Below are positions 33,936 through 45,392 of a stretch of DNA of 64,000 bases, piece after piece. The notes beneath the pieces are model-generated. The model made no database searches and was not told where the DNA came from. It was given only the letters and a program-made list of their open reading frames with translations. This DNA comes from Plantactinospora sp. BC1. Its GTDB lineage: Bacteria > Actinomycetota > Actinomycetes > Mycobacteriales > Micromonosporaceae. Both the position numbers and the translations under genes were made by a program. Numbering within the stretch: the first letter of the stretch is position 1; every line of letters begins with the position of its first letter. The stretch covers positions 4,588,001 to 4,652,000 of the forward strand of contig NZ_CP028158.1 in the NCBI RefSeq assembly GCF_003030345.1, in the 5' to 3' direction.

Positions 33936-35156
33936 ATGACGGAGCTGGTCGGACTCGCCGAGGTCGCCGCCGCCCGCGAACTGCTCGCCGACGTCGTCCG
34001 GGTCACTCCGCTGGAGCCGTCCCGGCCGCTCTCCGCCGCGCTGGGCGGACCGGTCTGGCTCAAGTGCGAGCACGTGCAGCGGGCCGGGTCGTACAAGGTG
34101 CGGGGCGCGTACGTGCGGATCGCCCGGCTCTCGGCGGCGGAGCGCGACCGGGGGGTGGTGGCGGCCAGCGCCGGCAACCACGCCCAGGGGGTGGCACTCG
34201 CCGCCGGGCTGCTCGGCGCCGCCGCCACGGTCTTCATGCCGGTGGGCGCGCCGCTGCCGAAGGTGGCGGCGACCAAGGGGTACGGCGCCCGGGTGGAGCT
34301 GGTCGGCAACACCGTCGACGAGTCACTGGTCGCGGCGGAGGACTTCGCGAACCGTACCGGTGCGGTCTTCATCCACCCGTTCGACCACCCGGACGTGATC
34401 GCCGGGCAGGGCACGGTGGCGCTGGAGATCCTGGAGCAGTGCCCGGAGGTGCGGACCATCATCGCCGGGGTCGGCGGCGGCGGACTCGTCTCCGGGATCG
34501 CGGTGGCGGCCAAGGCGCTCCGCCCGGACGTACGCGTGATCGGGGTGCAGGCCGCCGGTGCCGCCGCCTTCCCCGCGTCGCTGCGGGCCGGCGAACCGGT
34601 ACGGCTGCCCGCCTTCGCCACGATCGCCGACGGCATCGCGGTCGGCCGGCCCGGTGAGGTCACCTTCGCGCACGTCAGCAAGCTGGTGGACGAGATCGTG
34701 ACGGTAGCCGACGAGGACATCTCGCGGGCCCTGCTGATGCTGCTGGAACGGGGCAAGCAGGTGGTGGAGCCGGCCGGGGCGGCCGGGGTGGCCGCGCTGA
34801 TGTCCGGCGCGGTGCAGGTCGAGCCGCCGGTGGTGGCGGTGCTCTCCGGCGGCAACATCGACCCGCTGCTGATGCTGCGGGTGATCGAGCACGGGCTCGC
34901 CTCGGCGGGCCGCTTCCTGCGGATCACCGTGCGCTGCGCCGACCGGCCCGGCCAGTTGGCGTCGCTGCTGGGCATGATCGCCGAGCACCGGGGCAACGTG
35001 GTCGACGTGGTGCACCAGCGGCAGAACCCGCACCTGCGGCTCGGTGAGGTCGAGGTGGCGCTCTCGGTGGAGACCCGGGGCTCCGAGCACTCCGACCGGC
35101 TGATCAGTGCGCTGCGCGGCTGCGGCTACCAGGTCGACGTCGCCCAGCCGGGCTGA
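33936..35156 (+). CDS. ilvA: Threonine ammonia-lyase
   Basis: A 406-residue PLP enzyme converting threonine to 2-oxobutyrate for isoleucine synthesis or catabolism. The PLP lysine is K54 in GSYKVRGAY. The SAGNHAQG loop, the GVGGGGLVSGIA phosphate loop and VLSGGNIDPL are all present. A C-terminal ACT domain (about 325-400; ITVRCADRPGQLASLLGMIAE) suggests amino acid feedback control. ATG 33936 was selected; it lacks a ribosome site and lies 7 bases after GACGAT. Confidence 0.92.
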   Translation: MTELVGLAEVAAARELLADVVRVTPLEPSRPLSAALGGPVWLKCEHVQRAGSYKVRGAYVRIARLSAAERDRGVVAASAGNHAQGVALAAGLLGAAATVFMPVGAPLPKVAATKGYGARVELVGNTVDESLVAAEDFANRTGAVFIHPFDHPDVIAGQGTVALEILEQCPEVRTIIAGVGGGGLVSGIAVAAKALRPDVRVIGVQAAGAAAFPASLRAGEPVRLPAFATIADGIAVGRPGEVTFAHVSKLVDEIVTVADEDISRALLMLLERGKQVVEPAGAAGVAALMSGAVQVEPPVVAVLSGGNIDPLLMLRVIEHGLASAGRFLRITVRCADRPGQLASLLGMIAEHRGNVVDVVHQRQNPHLRLGEVEVALSVETRGSEHSDRLISALRGCGYQVDVAQPG

Positions 35157-35207
35157 GCCGGCTGGGTCGGACGTCCCGGCCCGCCGCCTCCGACGGGCCG
35201 CTGCCGG

Positions 35208-35705
35208 TCAGCCGCCGTACGCCTCGAACCGGACCACCGTCACCTTGATCTCCGCGCCGCTCGGCGCCGTGTAGGTGACGGTCTGGCCGGGCCGGGCGCC
35301 GAGGATGGACTTGCCGAGCGCCGACTCCGGGCTGTAGACGGTCAGGTCGGTGGTCGCGGCGATCTCCCGGGAACCGAGCAGGAAGGTCTCGGTGTCGTCG
35401 GTGTCGTCGTCGAAGTGGATCGTGACGACGCAGCCCGGCGCCACCACGTCCGCGGCCGGCGCCTCGCCGACCTGGGCGGTACGGAGAAGTTCCTGTAGCT
35501 GACGGATCCGGAACTCCTGCTTGCCCTGTTCCTCCCGGGCGGCGTGGTAACCGCCGTTCTCCCTGAGGTCACCCTCTTCGCGCCGGGCGTTGATCTCCGC
35601 GGCGATCGCAGGACGGCCGGCGATCAGCTCGTTGAGCTCCGCCTGCAGCCGGTCGTAGGCCTCCTGCGACAGCCAGGTGGCTGCCTCGCGGTCGGTCGTG
35701 GACAC
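35208..35705 (-). CDS. greA: Transcription elongation factor GreA
   Basis: A 165-residue factor that rescues backtracked RNA polymerase. The N-terminal antiparallel coiled coil carries EEGDLRENGGYHAAREEQG, with the acidic tip residues that enter the polymerase channel. The C-terminal FKBP-like domain contains VTIHFDDDTDDTETFLLG and SPLGK-type SALGKSILG. GTG 35705 follows GAGGAG. It stands alone, with a 227-base gap toward the DUF4307 gene that shows no other feature. Confidence 0.93.
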   Translation of the reverse strand: MSTTDREAATWLSQEAYDRLQAELNELIAGRPAIAAEINARREEGDLRENGGYHAAREEQGKQEFRIRQLQELLRTAQVGEAPAADVVAPGCVVTIHFDDDTDDTETFLLGSREIAATTDLTVYSPESALGKSILGARPGQTVTYTAPSGAEIKVTVVRFEAYGG

Positions 35706-35932
35706 AGACGATCTCCTCGGGTAGTCGTGGACAGGGACGAATTACCAAGTTACCAGTGCGCTACACACCGGACGCCACGTCATTTATCGGTGGCCGGCGC
35801 AGGCCGGGGCGCTGCGGGCGGCCGGAACGCCGTCGCGCCGGGTGGCTCGGGCCGCCGGTCGGCGAGGCTCGGGAGCGCGGTTCGGCCGACCGTCGGGGCG
35901 GCCGGTGCCGGCCGGCGGTCAGCCGTTCGGGC

Positions 35933-36367
35933 TCATCCGGTGGGGCGGCAGCGGAGCACCTCGCCGAGGATCGGCCGGGCCGTGGTGACCAACCGGTGCC
36001 GGGCGGTCAGGTGCCGCTGCCCCGGCTCGGCGTCGACCCGTACCTCCTCGCGGGCGACCTCGGCGCCGTCCTTGGAGCGGGCCCGGAGCACGCAGATCGC
36101 CGAGCCGCCGGCCGGCACGGTGACCCGGAAGTCGAGCACGAGCTGGCTGTCGGTGATCTCGGTGTAGGTGATCACCTGGGCGTCGTAGTTCGGGTCGCCG
36201 TACTGCCGGTAGAGGCGGTAGGAGACGGCGCTCATCACCACCAGCAGGGCGACCGCCAGCAGTGCCGCGACCCAGGGCCGGCGGCGCCGCTGCGCGCGGC
36301 GGTGGCCGTACCGGCCGGGTGGGAACACCGGGGCGGTCGGTACTGGTGTGGCGGGCGTCTCGGACAC
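35933..36367 (-). CDS. DUF4307 membrane protein
   Basis: A 144-residue protein with a short Pro/Thr-rich cytoplasmic start, one membrane helix (about 37-58) and an extracytoplasmic beta-rich domain (VITYTEITDSQLVLDFRVTV, AICVLRARSKDGAEVA), the DUF4307 layout. GTG 36367 follows AGGAGA; the frame continues 5' through non-conserved sequence. It is divergent from mca, a common actinobacterial neighbourhood. Function unknown. Confidence 0.8.
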   Translation of the reverse strand: MSETPATPVPTAPVFPPGRYGHRRAQRRRRPWVAALLAVALLVVMSAVSYRLYRQYGDPNYDAQVITYTEITDSQLVLDFRVTVPAGGSAICVLRARSKDGAEVAREEVRVDAEPGQRHLTARHRLVTTARPILGEVLRCRPTG

Positions 36368-36571
36368 CGGCGGGTATCTCCTGGGACTGTTGTCGGTGGC
36401 ATCGGCAAGAATGGGTACGCCCATCTTCTCATCGGCGGCCGGGCCGGCTCTGGCAGGTCCGCCACCGGTCGGCAGACCACGGGTCAGCAGACCACCGGTC
36501 AGCGGAGGGCGGGCGTTCGAGGGGGACGGGGGGCCGAGCCCGGCCCGGGGCATCACGAGGGAGCACCTGAG

Positions 36572-37453
36572 TTGGCAGAACAGCTACGTCTGATGGCCGT
36601 GCACGCCCATCCCGACGACGAGTCGAGCAAGGGCGCGGCGACCATGGCGAAATACGTCGCCGAAGGGGTGCAGGTCCTCGTCGTCACGTGTACCGGCGGC
36701 GAGCGGGGCAGTGTCCTCAACCCGAAGCTGGACCGGCCGGACGTCTGGGCCAACATCGCCGAGATCCGCCGGGCCGAGATGGACGCCGCCCGGGCCATCC
36801 TCGGCGTCGAGCAGGCGTGGCTCGGCTTCGTCGACTCGGGGCTGCCGGAGGGCGACCCGCTGCCCCCGCTGCCGGAGGGCTGCTTCGCGCTCCAGGACGT
36901 CGAGGTCGCGGCGGCGCCGCTGGTCAAGCTGATGCGCGAGTTCCGTCCGCACGTCGTCACCACCTACGACGAGGACGGCGGCTACCCGCACCCCGACCAC
37001 ATCATGTGCCACAAGGTCAGCGTGGCGGCGTTCGACGCGGCCGGTGACCCGGAGCGCTTCCCGGAGTCGGGTGCTCCGTGGCAGCCGTTGAAGCTCTACT
37101 ACGACATCGGCTTCTCCAAGGCGAAGATCATGGCGCTGCACGAGGCGATGCTGGCCCGGGGCGCGGAGTCGCCGTACGCGGAGTGGCTGGAGCGGTGGGA
37201 GGACCGGCCGGACAAGGGGCCGAGGATCACCACCCGGGTCCCCTGCGCGGACTACTTCCCGGTCCGCGACGACGCGCTGCGCGCCCACGCCACCCAGGTC
37301 GACCCGGACGGCTTCTGGTTCCACGTGCCGATGGAGTTGCAGCAGCAGGCCTGGCCGACCGAGGACTTCGAGCTGGTCCGCTCGGTCGTCGACAGTCCGC
37401 TGCCCGAGTCGGACCTCTTCGCCGGGGTTCGGGAGACCGCGCAGGTCCGGTGA
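36572..37453 (+). CDS. mca: Mycothiol S-conjugate amidase
   Basis: A 293-residue zinc amidase that cleaves mycothiol-toxin conjugates for export as mercapturic acids. The zinc motif is AVHAHPDDESSKGAAT at residues 9-24, and the second ligand region is GGYPHPDHIMCH. TTG 36572 is the start, with GAGGGAG 8 bases upstream and the exact AEQLRLMAVHAHPDD N-terminus of known Mca proteins. This is one of the few TTG starts here. MsrA and the transsulfuration genes lie nearby. Confidence 0.93.
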   Translation: MAEQLRLMAVHAHPDDESSKGAATMAKYVAEGVQVLVVTCTGGERGSVLNPKLDRPDVWANIAEIRRAEMDAARAILGVEQAWLGFVDSGLPEGDPLPPLPEGCFALQDVEVAAAPLVKLMREFRPHVVTTYDEDGGYPHPDHIMCHKVSVAAFDAAGDPERFPESGAPWQPLKLYYDIGFSKAKIMALHEAMLARGAESPYAEWLERWEDRPDKGPRITTRVPCADYFPVRDDALRAHATQVDPDGFWFHVPMELQQQAWPTEDFELVRSVVDSPLPESDLFAGVRETAQVR

Positions 37454-37509
37454 ACCGAGGCTAGGCGTACCGTAAGGGGGTAGGCCGCCACATCGGAGGA
37501 TTTCCAGTC

Positions 37510-37815
37510 ATGCTTACCGCTGCGCAGGTGCTCGCGGAGAACAACTTCGGTGACACCCGGACCGGCGGCCTGGCCGGACCGATGGGTCTCTTCCTGATCA
37601 CCGTACTGGCTATCGCCACGGTTCTGCTGATCCGTAACATGAACGCCCGGTTGCGCCGGCTGCCCGAGCGCTTCCCGCACCAGCGGGACGACGAGCCGTC
37701 GGCGGCCGAGCCGGGCGACCCGGAGGCGTCTGCCGAGGCGCCTGCGGCGGAGGAATCTGGTGGAAGCGCTCCCAATGCCCCCCAGCAGGACAGGAACAGC
37801 CAGTCCGCGCCATGA
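37510..37815 (+). CDS. Small single-helix membrane protein downstream of mca
   Basis: A 101-residue protein. One membrane helix (MGLFLITVLAIATVLLI, about 25-41) is followed by a basic stretch (RNMNARLRRLPERF) and an acidic, Ala/Pro-rich cytoplasmic tail. GGAGG precedes ATG 37510. It follows mca by 56 bases and may be cotranscribed. Positive charges after the helix place the tail inside. Function not known. Confidence 0.8.
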   Translation: MLTAAQVLAENNFGDTRTGGLAGPMGLFLITVLAIATVLLIRNMNARLRRLPERFPHQRDDEPSAAEPGDPEASAEAPAAEESGGSAPNAPQQDRNSQSAP

Positions 37816-37878
37816 TTCACGCTAATCCGGCCAGGCGCCCCCTGTTGCGCTCAATCGGATTGGCTTAGCCTTCCGCCG

Positions 37879-37895
37879 GGGGACCAAAAGTCCCC
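37879..37895 (+). ncRNA. Small leader hairpin before the GGDEF-EAL gene
   Basis: GGGGAC (37879-37884), loop CAAAA, GTCCCC (37890-37895), followed by a second weaker stem near 37893-37909. It lies between a TTAGCC-type promoter region and the ribosome site of the leader ORF. It could shape translation. I do not recognise a known riboswitch class. Confidence 0.35.
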
Positions 37896-37920
37896 GCACC
37901 GTGCGCGGGAGGGGGCGCCG

Positions 37921-38004
37921 ATGAGAACCAGACCCGACGCCCAGCGCCGGTCGCGGCACGGCCACGTCCCGAGACGGCCACCGGCGAACGGCGGCGATCC
38001 GTGA
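37921..38004 (+). CDS. 27-residue leader ORF coupled to the GGDEF-EAL gene
   Basis: ATG 37921 follows a GGGAGGGGG ribosome site, and the peptide MRTRPDAQRRSRHGHVPRRP continues to 27 residues, rich in Arg. Its TGA overlaps the GTG of the large downstream gene (GTGA), which has no ribosome site of its own. This arrangement indicates translational coupling. The peptide itself may be unimportant, and whether it is conserved is not known. Confidence 0.5.
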   Translation: MRTRPDAQRRSRHGHVPRRPPANGGDP

Positions 38005-40757
38005 CGTCCGGGCGTCGGTCCGGGCGTTTCCTCGCCCTGGTCGGCATCGCGTCGGCACCCCGTCGGGTGCGCGTGCTCACCCTCACCGTCCTGCCCGTCG
38101 CGGTGACCCTCGTCGCGGCCGGTCTGCTCATCCCCACCGACCTGCCCGCCGACGACCCGCTGCCGGCGATGGCCCGGCTCGGCATCGCCACCGCCGTGAT
38201 GGCGACGGCACAGCTCTTCCGGCTGCGGTTCCGGGTCGGTTCGGGCCGGGTCAGCGTCACCTGGGGCGAGGCGTCCCTCATCATCGGCCTCTCCCTGGTC
38301 CCGCCCGGCTGGCTGCCGGCCGCCGCCCTGCTCGGCGCGGTGCTGGCCTGGACGCTGCTGACGATCTTCGTGGACCGGCGTTCGTCGCTGGACGTCGTAC
38401 ACAGCGCCGCCTCGCTGACCATCTCCGTCGCGCTCGCCGTCACGGTCGCGCTGACCGTCGCCGGTGCGCTCGGCACGCCCGTACCGGACGTGCTCGGCAC
38501 CCGCCTCGTCACCGAGCTGACGCCGCCGCTGATCGCCGCGCTCGCGGTCGGGTCGATGACGTACCTGCTGGTCACCGCCGGGCTGGCCGGATTCACCCTG
38601 TCGCTGCGGCACGGCGAACGGCTCTGGCCGGCGCTGCTGCGCGCCCTACAGGGCAAGCTGCTGATGTTCGTCGGCAACGTCTTCGTCGGGCTGGCCGTGG
38701 TGGCCGTGGTCGAGTACGACCCGCGCTGGCTGCTCTTCCTGCCGCCGGTGCTCTGGCTGCTCCAGCAGACGTACAGTCAGCGGCTCCGCGCCGACGACGA
38801 GCGACGCGCCTGGCGGGCCCTTGCCGAGGCCACCGGCGCGCTCAACCAGCTCGACGAGCACGGCGTCGCGACCGCCGGGGTGGCCGGCCCGCTGGCCCTG
38901 TTCGGCGCGGAGTGGGTCGAGGTGGACGTGCGGCGCGGCGACGGGCGGTGGCGGCGCTACCGTGGCGAGCCGGGCGGTCCGGTGGTGCACCGCGACCTGA
39001 CCACCGCCGAGCGGGCCGACAGCGGCGAACGGGCCGGCTTCCCGGCGCCGCCGGACGACGGAACCGCCCGGCTGCCCTTCGCCAGCCGGCTCGGCCTGGA
39101 TCTGGCCGCGAGCCAGGTCGGCGGCGACCTGTCGACCGGCCGCGCTGCCGGCATCGACGGTCGGGCCGGCGCCGAGCACGGTCCGGCGGCCACCGGACGG
39201 GCCGACCAGGAGCTGACCCGGCCGCTTGTGGTGGGCAGCTCCCCGGTCGGCGAGCTGCGGGTACGCTTCCCCCGCTCCGCCCCGCCGAGCCAGCGGGAGC
39301 AGGACGCGCTCTCGGCGTTCGGCGACGCGCTGGCGGCGGCCCTGCACGACGCGGCGACGCACCGCCAGCTCCGGCTGGTGACGGCCCGCTCGTCGTACGA
39401 GGCGGTGCACGACGCGCTGACCAACCTGATCAACCGGGCCGCCCTGCTGAGCAAGGGCGACCTGGCGCTGCACCAGCTCGGCCACGACCACCCGGTGGCC
39501 CTGCTGCTGCTCGACATCAACCACTTCAAAGAGGTCAACGACACGCTCGGGCACGCGGCCGGCGACGAGCTGCTCCAGGTGACCGCCGACCGGCTGGACG
39601 CGCTGGTCCGCCCCGGTGAGCTGCTGGGCCGGCTCGGCGGTGACGAGTTCGCGCTGCTGATCCCCTCCCCGGCGGTACTGGCCGAGCCGGCCACCGACCG
39701 GTCGCCGATGCCGAACGTGCTCCGCCGCGCCCGCGAGATCGTCGAGCTGCTCGCCACCCCGATCGAGGTGGCCGGGGTGCGGATGTCGGTCGAGGTCTCC
39801 GTCGGGGTGGTGGTGGCCGGTGCGGGTACCGCCGACATGACCGAGCTGCTGCGCCGGGCCGACATCGCGATGTACCAGGCGAAGCAGGGCGGCGGCAGCG
39901 TCGCGTCGTACGACAGTGCCCGGGACGCGGCCAGCACCGACAAGCTCGCCCTCCTCGCCGAGCTGCGCGAGGCGCTGGACGTGGACGACCAGCTCGAGTT
40001 GGCGCTCCAGCCGGCGGTGGACCTCTGCACCGGGGAGCCGACCGGGGTGGAGGCGCTGATCCGCTGGCGGCACCCCCGGCGGGGCCGGCTCACCCCGGCC
40101 GACTTCGTCCGGACCATCGAGGGCAGCGAACTGCTCGGCGCCTTCACCCGCTATGTGGTGGACAAGGCGCTCGGCGTCGCGGCCGACTGGGCCCGGCACG
40201 GTCTCGACGTACCGATCTCGATCAACCTGTCGGCGCGCAGCCTGCTCGACCCGAGGCTGCCGGCCGAGGTGGCCGAGTCGCTGCGCCGGCACCAGGTGCC
40301 GGCGCACCGGCTGGTGCTGGAGATCACCGAGACGGTGGTGATGAGCGAGCTGGAGGTCATCGACGAGGTGCTCTCCGCGCTGCGCGCGATGGGCGTGCAG
40401 TTGGCGGTCGACGACTTCGGCACCGGCTTCTCCTCGCTGACCTTCCTGACCCGGATCTCGGTGGACGAACTCAAGGTCGACCGGTCGTTCGTGATGAAGA
40501 TGGCGGAGTCACCGGAGGCGGCGGCGATCGTCCGGACCACCGTGGACCTCGGCCGCGAGCTGGGGCTGCGGGTGGTGGCCGAGGGGGTGGAGACCGCCGA
40601 CCAGCGGGCCGCGCTCGCCGAGCTGGGCTGCACCGCCGCGCAGGGCTACCACTTCTTCCGGCCGATGCCGTCGGACAAGATCGTCGCGGTGCTCCGGTCG
40701 CTGCTCGACTCCGCGCAGGCGCGGATCCTGCCGCTGCGCGCCGACGGCGCCTCGTAG
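38001..40757 (+). CDS. GGDEF-EAL membrane protein (c-di-GMP metabolism)
   Basis: A 918-residue protein with about seven to eight membrane helices in the first 260 residues, a variable GAF-like region (about 280-440), then GGDEF and EAL domains. GGDEF is intact (GRLGGDEFALL, near 546). The EAL part keeps VEALIRWRHP, INLSARSL, ITETVV, DDFGTGFSS, LKVDRSF and EGVET. The inhibitory I-site reads RPGE, five residues before GGDEF, instead of RxxD. Both cyclase and phosphodiesterase activity are possible; phosphodiesterase looks well preserved. GTG 38001 is coupled to a leader ORF. Confidence 0.9.
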   Translation: MTSGRRSGRFLALVGIASAPRRVRVLTLTVLPVAVTLVAAGLLIPTDLPADDPLPAMARLGIATAVMATAQLFRLRFRVGSGRVSVTWGEASLIIGLSLVPPGWLPAAALLGAVLAWTLLTIFVDRRSSLDVVHSAASLTISVALAVTVALTVAGALGTPVPDVLGTRLVTELTPPLIAALAVGSMTYLLVTAGLAGFTLSLRHGERLWPALLRALQGKLLMFVGNVFVGLAVVAVVEYDPRWLLFLPPVLWLLQQTYSQRLRADDERRAWRALAEATGALNQLDEHGVATAGVAGPLALFGAEWVEVDVRRGDGRWRRYRGEPGGPVVHRDLTTAERADSGERAGFPAPPDDGTARLPFASRLGLDLAASQVGGDLSTGRAAGIDGRAGAEHGPAATGRADQELTRPLVVGSSPVGELRVRFPRSAPPSQREQDALSAFGDALAAALHDAATHRQLRLVTARSSYEAVHDALTNLINRAALLSKGDLALHQLGHDHPVALLLLDINHFKEVNDTLGHAAGDELLQVTADRLDALVRPGELLGRLGGDEFALLIPSPAVLAEPATDRSPMPNVLRRAREIVELLATPIEVAGVRMSVEVSVGVVVAGAGTADMTELLRRADIAMYQAKQGGGSVASYDSARDAASTDKLALLAELREALDVDDQLELALQPAVDLCTGEPTGVEALIRWRHPRRGRLTPADFVRTIEGSELLGAFTRYVVDKALGVAADWARHGLDVPISINLSARSLLDPRLPAEVAESLRRHQVPAHRLVLEITETVVMSELEVIDEVLSALRAMGVQLAVDDFGTGFSSLTFLTRISVDELKVDRSFVMKMAESPEAAAIVRTTVDLGRELGLRVVAEGVETADQRAALAELGCTAAQGYHFFRPMPSDKIVAVLRSLLDSAQARILPLRADGAS

Positions 40758-40817
40758 CCGGTTCGGCTGAGTATCCGGGCTCGGTCGCGGCCGGTGGCGG
40801 TACTGCACACTGTGCCG

Positions 40818-42134
40818 ATGAGGCGGGTGAAGCTTTCGCTGGCGGTACTCCTGGCCGCCGGAACACTGCTCGGCTGCGCGGGACCGGGTGCGCCGGGCGG
40901 GCCGGCGGAGATCCCGGACGAGGTGCTGCTGCGCAGCGACGACCTGGGCGGCGCGGAAGTCTCCGCCGGTGGCCCGCAGGCCCCGCACTCGCTGCCGCCC
41001 CGGCCCTGCGCCGGCACCGTTCCCGCCGTCCCGAGCGGTTCCGCCCCGAGCGGTTCCGTGTCGAGCGGTCCGGACCGGCCCGAGCCGCTGGCCGAGCGGA
41101 CGATCAACGCGACGATGGGCCGGTACCGGGTCTACGAGTACGTCGGCCGCTATCCGGCCGGGCTCGTCGAGCGCGCGATGGCGACGCTCCGGGACGAGCT
41201 GTCCCGGTGCGGCCGTCCGGCCGAGGGCGAGGACTGGAAGGTACTCGCCGAGGACAGCGCCGGCCTGCTGCTCCTGCGGTCGTACTCCGGCGGTGACGCC
41301 ACCGCCGCCTACTACGTCGGGGCGGCCGGGGACTACCTGGTGGCGGTACTGGTCACCGGCACCAGGACGCCGAACGGCGACCCGACCACCGCCTCCGGGC
41401 TCGGCAGCACGGCACTGGCCCGGGCCGGTGGCACCCGGGGTACCCCGGCGCCGCCGACCACCGCGGCCGGGCCGGCGACCTGGACGACGTACGAGGCGGA
41501 GGTGACCGGCCTGCGACGCGGGCCGAACCCGCGCACCCTGCTGGTCGACGTGGCGGTGCCGGCCGGTGGCCCGGACTGCGCCCGGAACCCGCGGGTCGGC
41601 TGGTACACCGAGGAGAACGGGCTGATCTATGCCAACATCGTGGTCGACTCGGCCGGGTCCGGACAGGTCGGCGGCTGCCCGACCCGGGCACCGGGGGTGG
41701 CCCGGCTGACCTCGCCGAAGCCGGTCGGCGATCGGGTGGTGGTGCTCAACCAGCAGCCGTGGGCGCCGGACGGGACCGGCTACCGGCGCTGCTCCGCCGA
41801 TCTCGGCTGCACGCCGCCGGCCGACCACTGCGACTCGACCTGGGTGCTCGCGGCGATCAAGGGGATGGACGTACCCCGGAACAGCTCCCGGAAGGTGGAG
41901 GAGTGTGACGGGAACTGGCTGGTGATGACGCTCGACCTGAACACCAACCAGTGCGGTGTCGGCGGGCGTCCCGGCTGCTCGGCGCCGCCGGCCCGGTACC
42001 GGTACTTCCTGCGCTTCGAGTCGGCCGGCTGGCGGACCGTGCTCCGGACCACCGCCCCGGGCTGCGCCGACGTGCTGACGGTACGGCCGGACTTTCCGGC
42101 CGCGCTCTGCCGTACGCTCCCGGCGCCCGGTTAG
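40818..42134 (+). CDS. Secreted lipoprotein of unknown function
   Basis: A 438-residue protein with a signal peptide ending in a lipobox ([18 protein letters not shown]), so it is likely lipid-anchored outside the membrane. Two similar Cys-containing external regions follow, with a Pro/Thr linker near residue 215. The paired Cys residues in the C-terminal half ([23 protein letters not shown]) suggest disulfides. No catalytic motif found. ATG 40818 is 6 bases after CACACT, a plausible leaderless start. Confidence 0.75.
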   Translation: MRRVKLSLAVLLAAGTLLGCAGPGAPGGPAEIPDEVLLRSDDLGGAEVSAGGPQAPHSLPPRPCAGTVPAVPSGSAPSGSVSSGPDRPEPLAERTINATMGRYRVYEYVGRYPAGLVERAMATLRDELSRCGRPAEGEDWKVLAEDSAGLLLLRSYSGGDATAAYYVGAAGDYLVAVLVTGTRTPNGDPTTASGLGSTALARAGGTRGTPAPPTTAAGPATWTTYEAEVTGLRRGPNPRTLLVDVAVPAGGPDCARNPRVGWYTEENGLIYANIVVDSAGSGQVGGCPTRAPGVARLTSPKPVGDRVVVLNQQPWAPDGTGYRRCSADLGCTPPADHCDSTWVLAAIKGMDVPRNSSRKVEECDGNWLVMTLDLNTNQCGVGGRPGCSAPPARYRYFLRFESAGWRTVLRTTAPGCADVLTVRPDFPAALCRTLPAPG

Positions 42135-42202
42135 GCCGCGCCGGGACGCCTCGAACGCCCGAGCGCCGAGCGGCGTACCGGCACAGCGGTTATGGTCGTC
42201 GG

Positions 42203-44203
<2,001 letters not shown>

Positions 44204-44216
44204 GCTTGCCCGCGCT

Positions 44217-45392
44217 ATGGATTCCCGCACGGGTCTGCCCGTTGTCGGCATGGTGGGCGGCGGCCAACTGGCCCGGATGACCCACCAGGCCGCGATCGCC
44301 CTCGGCCAGTCGCTCCGCGTCCTCGCGCTCACCCCCGAGGACGGGGCCGCACTGGTCGCCGCCGACGTCCGGTACGGCGAACACACCGATCTCGCCGCGC
44401 TGCGCGACTTCGCCGACGGCGCCGACGTGGTCACCTTCGACCACGAGCACGTGCCGACCGAGCACGTCCGGGCGCTGGCCGAGGCCGGGGTGACCGTCTA
44501 TCCGCCCGCCGACGCGCTGCTGCACGCCCAGGACAAGCGGGTCATGCGGGAGCGGCTGACCGAGCTGGGTGCCCCGGTGCCGCGCTGGCGGCCGGTCGCC
44601 GAACCGGGCGACCTGGTCGGCTTCGGTGCCGAGCTGGGCTGGCCGGTGATCCTGAAGGCGGCCCGGGGCGGCTACGACGGCCGGGGCGTCTGGGTCGTCT
44701 CCGGCCCGGCCGAGGCCGCCGAGCTGGTCGGCACACTGCGCGCCGCCGGGACCGAACTGATCGCCGAGGAGCGGGTCGCGCTCCGCCGGGAGCTGGCGGT
44801 GCAGGTCGCCCGCTCGCCGTTCGGCCAGGTGGCGGCGTACCCGGTGGTGGAGACCGTGCAGCGGGACGGCATCTGCGTGCAGGTGCTGGCGCCGGCACCC
44901 CGGCTGCCGGAGGAGGTGGCGCTGCGGGCCCAGCAGCTCGCGATCGACCTGGCCACCGCGCTCGGCGTGGTCGGGCTGCTGGCGGTGGAGCTGTTCGAGG
45001 TGGCCGGCCCGGACGGCGAGCCGGCGCTGGTCGTCAACGAGCTGGCGATGCGGCCGCACAACTCCGGGCACTGGACGATCGAGGGTTCCCGGACCTCCCA
45101 GTTCGAGCAGCACCTGCGGGCGGTGCTCGACTATCCGATGGGGGACACCGCGCTGACCGCCCCGGTGGTGGTGATGGCCAACGTGCTCGGCGGCCCGGAC
45201 GGCGGCATGTCGATCGACGAGCGGCTGCACCACCTCTTCGCCGAGGACCCGGGTGCCAAGGTGCACCTCTACGGCAAGCAGGTCCGGCCCGGCCGGAAGA
45301 TCGGGCACGTCACGGTGCTCGGTGACGATCTGGAGAAGGTACGTGCCCGGGCGGCTCGCGCCGCCTGGTGGCTGCGGGAGGGGCACGAGTGA
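44217..45392 (+). CDS. purK: 5-(carboxyamino)imidazole ribonucleotide synthase
   Basis: A 391-residue ATP-grasp enzyme that carboxylates AIR with bicarbonate in purine synthesis. The N-terminal [11 protein letters not shown] dinucleotide-like loop, the ATP-grasp lysine in [17 protein letters not shown], and [17 protein letters not shown] near residue 280 are family marks. A TAGGCT -10 (44201-44206) overlaps the stop of the DUF255 gene, leaving a leader of only a few bases. It is coupled to purE by overlap. Confidence 0.94.
   Translation: MDSRTGLPVVGMVGGGQLARMTHQAAIALGQSLRVLALTPEDGAALVAADVRYGEHTDLAALRDFADGADVVTFDHEHVPTEHVRALAEAGVTVYPPADALLHAQDKRVMRERLTELGAPVPRWRPVAEPGDLVGFGAELGWPVILKAARGGYDGRGVWVVSGPAEAAELVGTLRAAGTELIAEERVALRRELAVQVARSPFGQVAAYPVVETVQRDGICVQVLAPAPRLPEEVALRAQQLAIDLATALGVVGLLAVELFEVAGPDGEPALVVNELAMRPHNSGHWTIEGSRTSQFEQHLRAVLDYPMGDTALTAPVVVMANVLGGPDGGMSIDERLHHLFAEDPGAKVHLYGKQVRPGRKIGHVTVLGDDLEKVRARAARAAWWLREGHE

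Noticed and set aside
37461-37475. A third CTAGGCGTACCG word after mca, matching the edge of the palindromic repeat
   Set aside because: Only 12 bases match and the arms are absent. It is likely chance, or a promoter-like word, in biased sequence.
37860-37920. Known c-di-GMP riboswitch upstream of the GGDEF-EAL gene
   Set aside because: The leader hairpin lacks the conserved bases of the known classes; only a simple hairpin can be supported.
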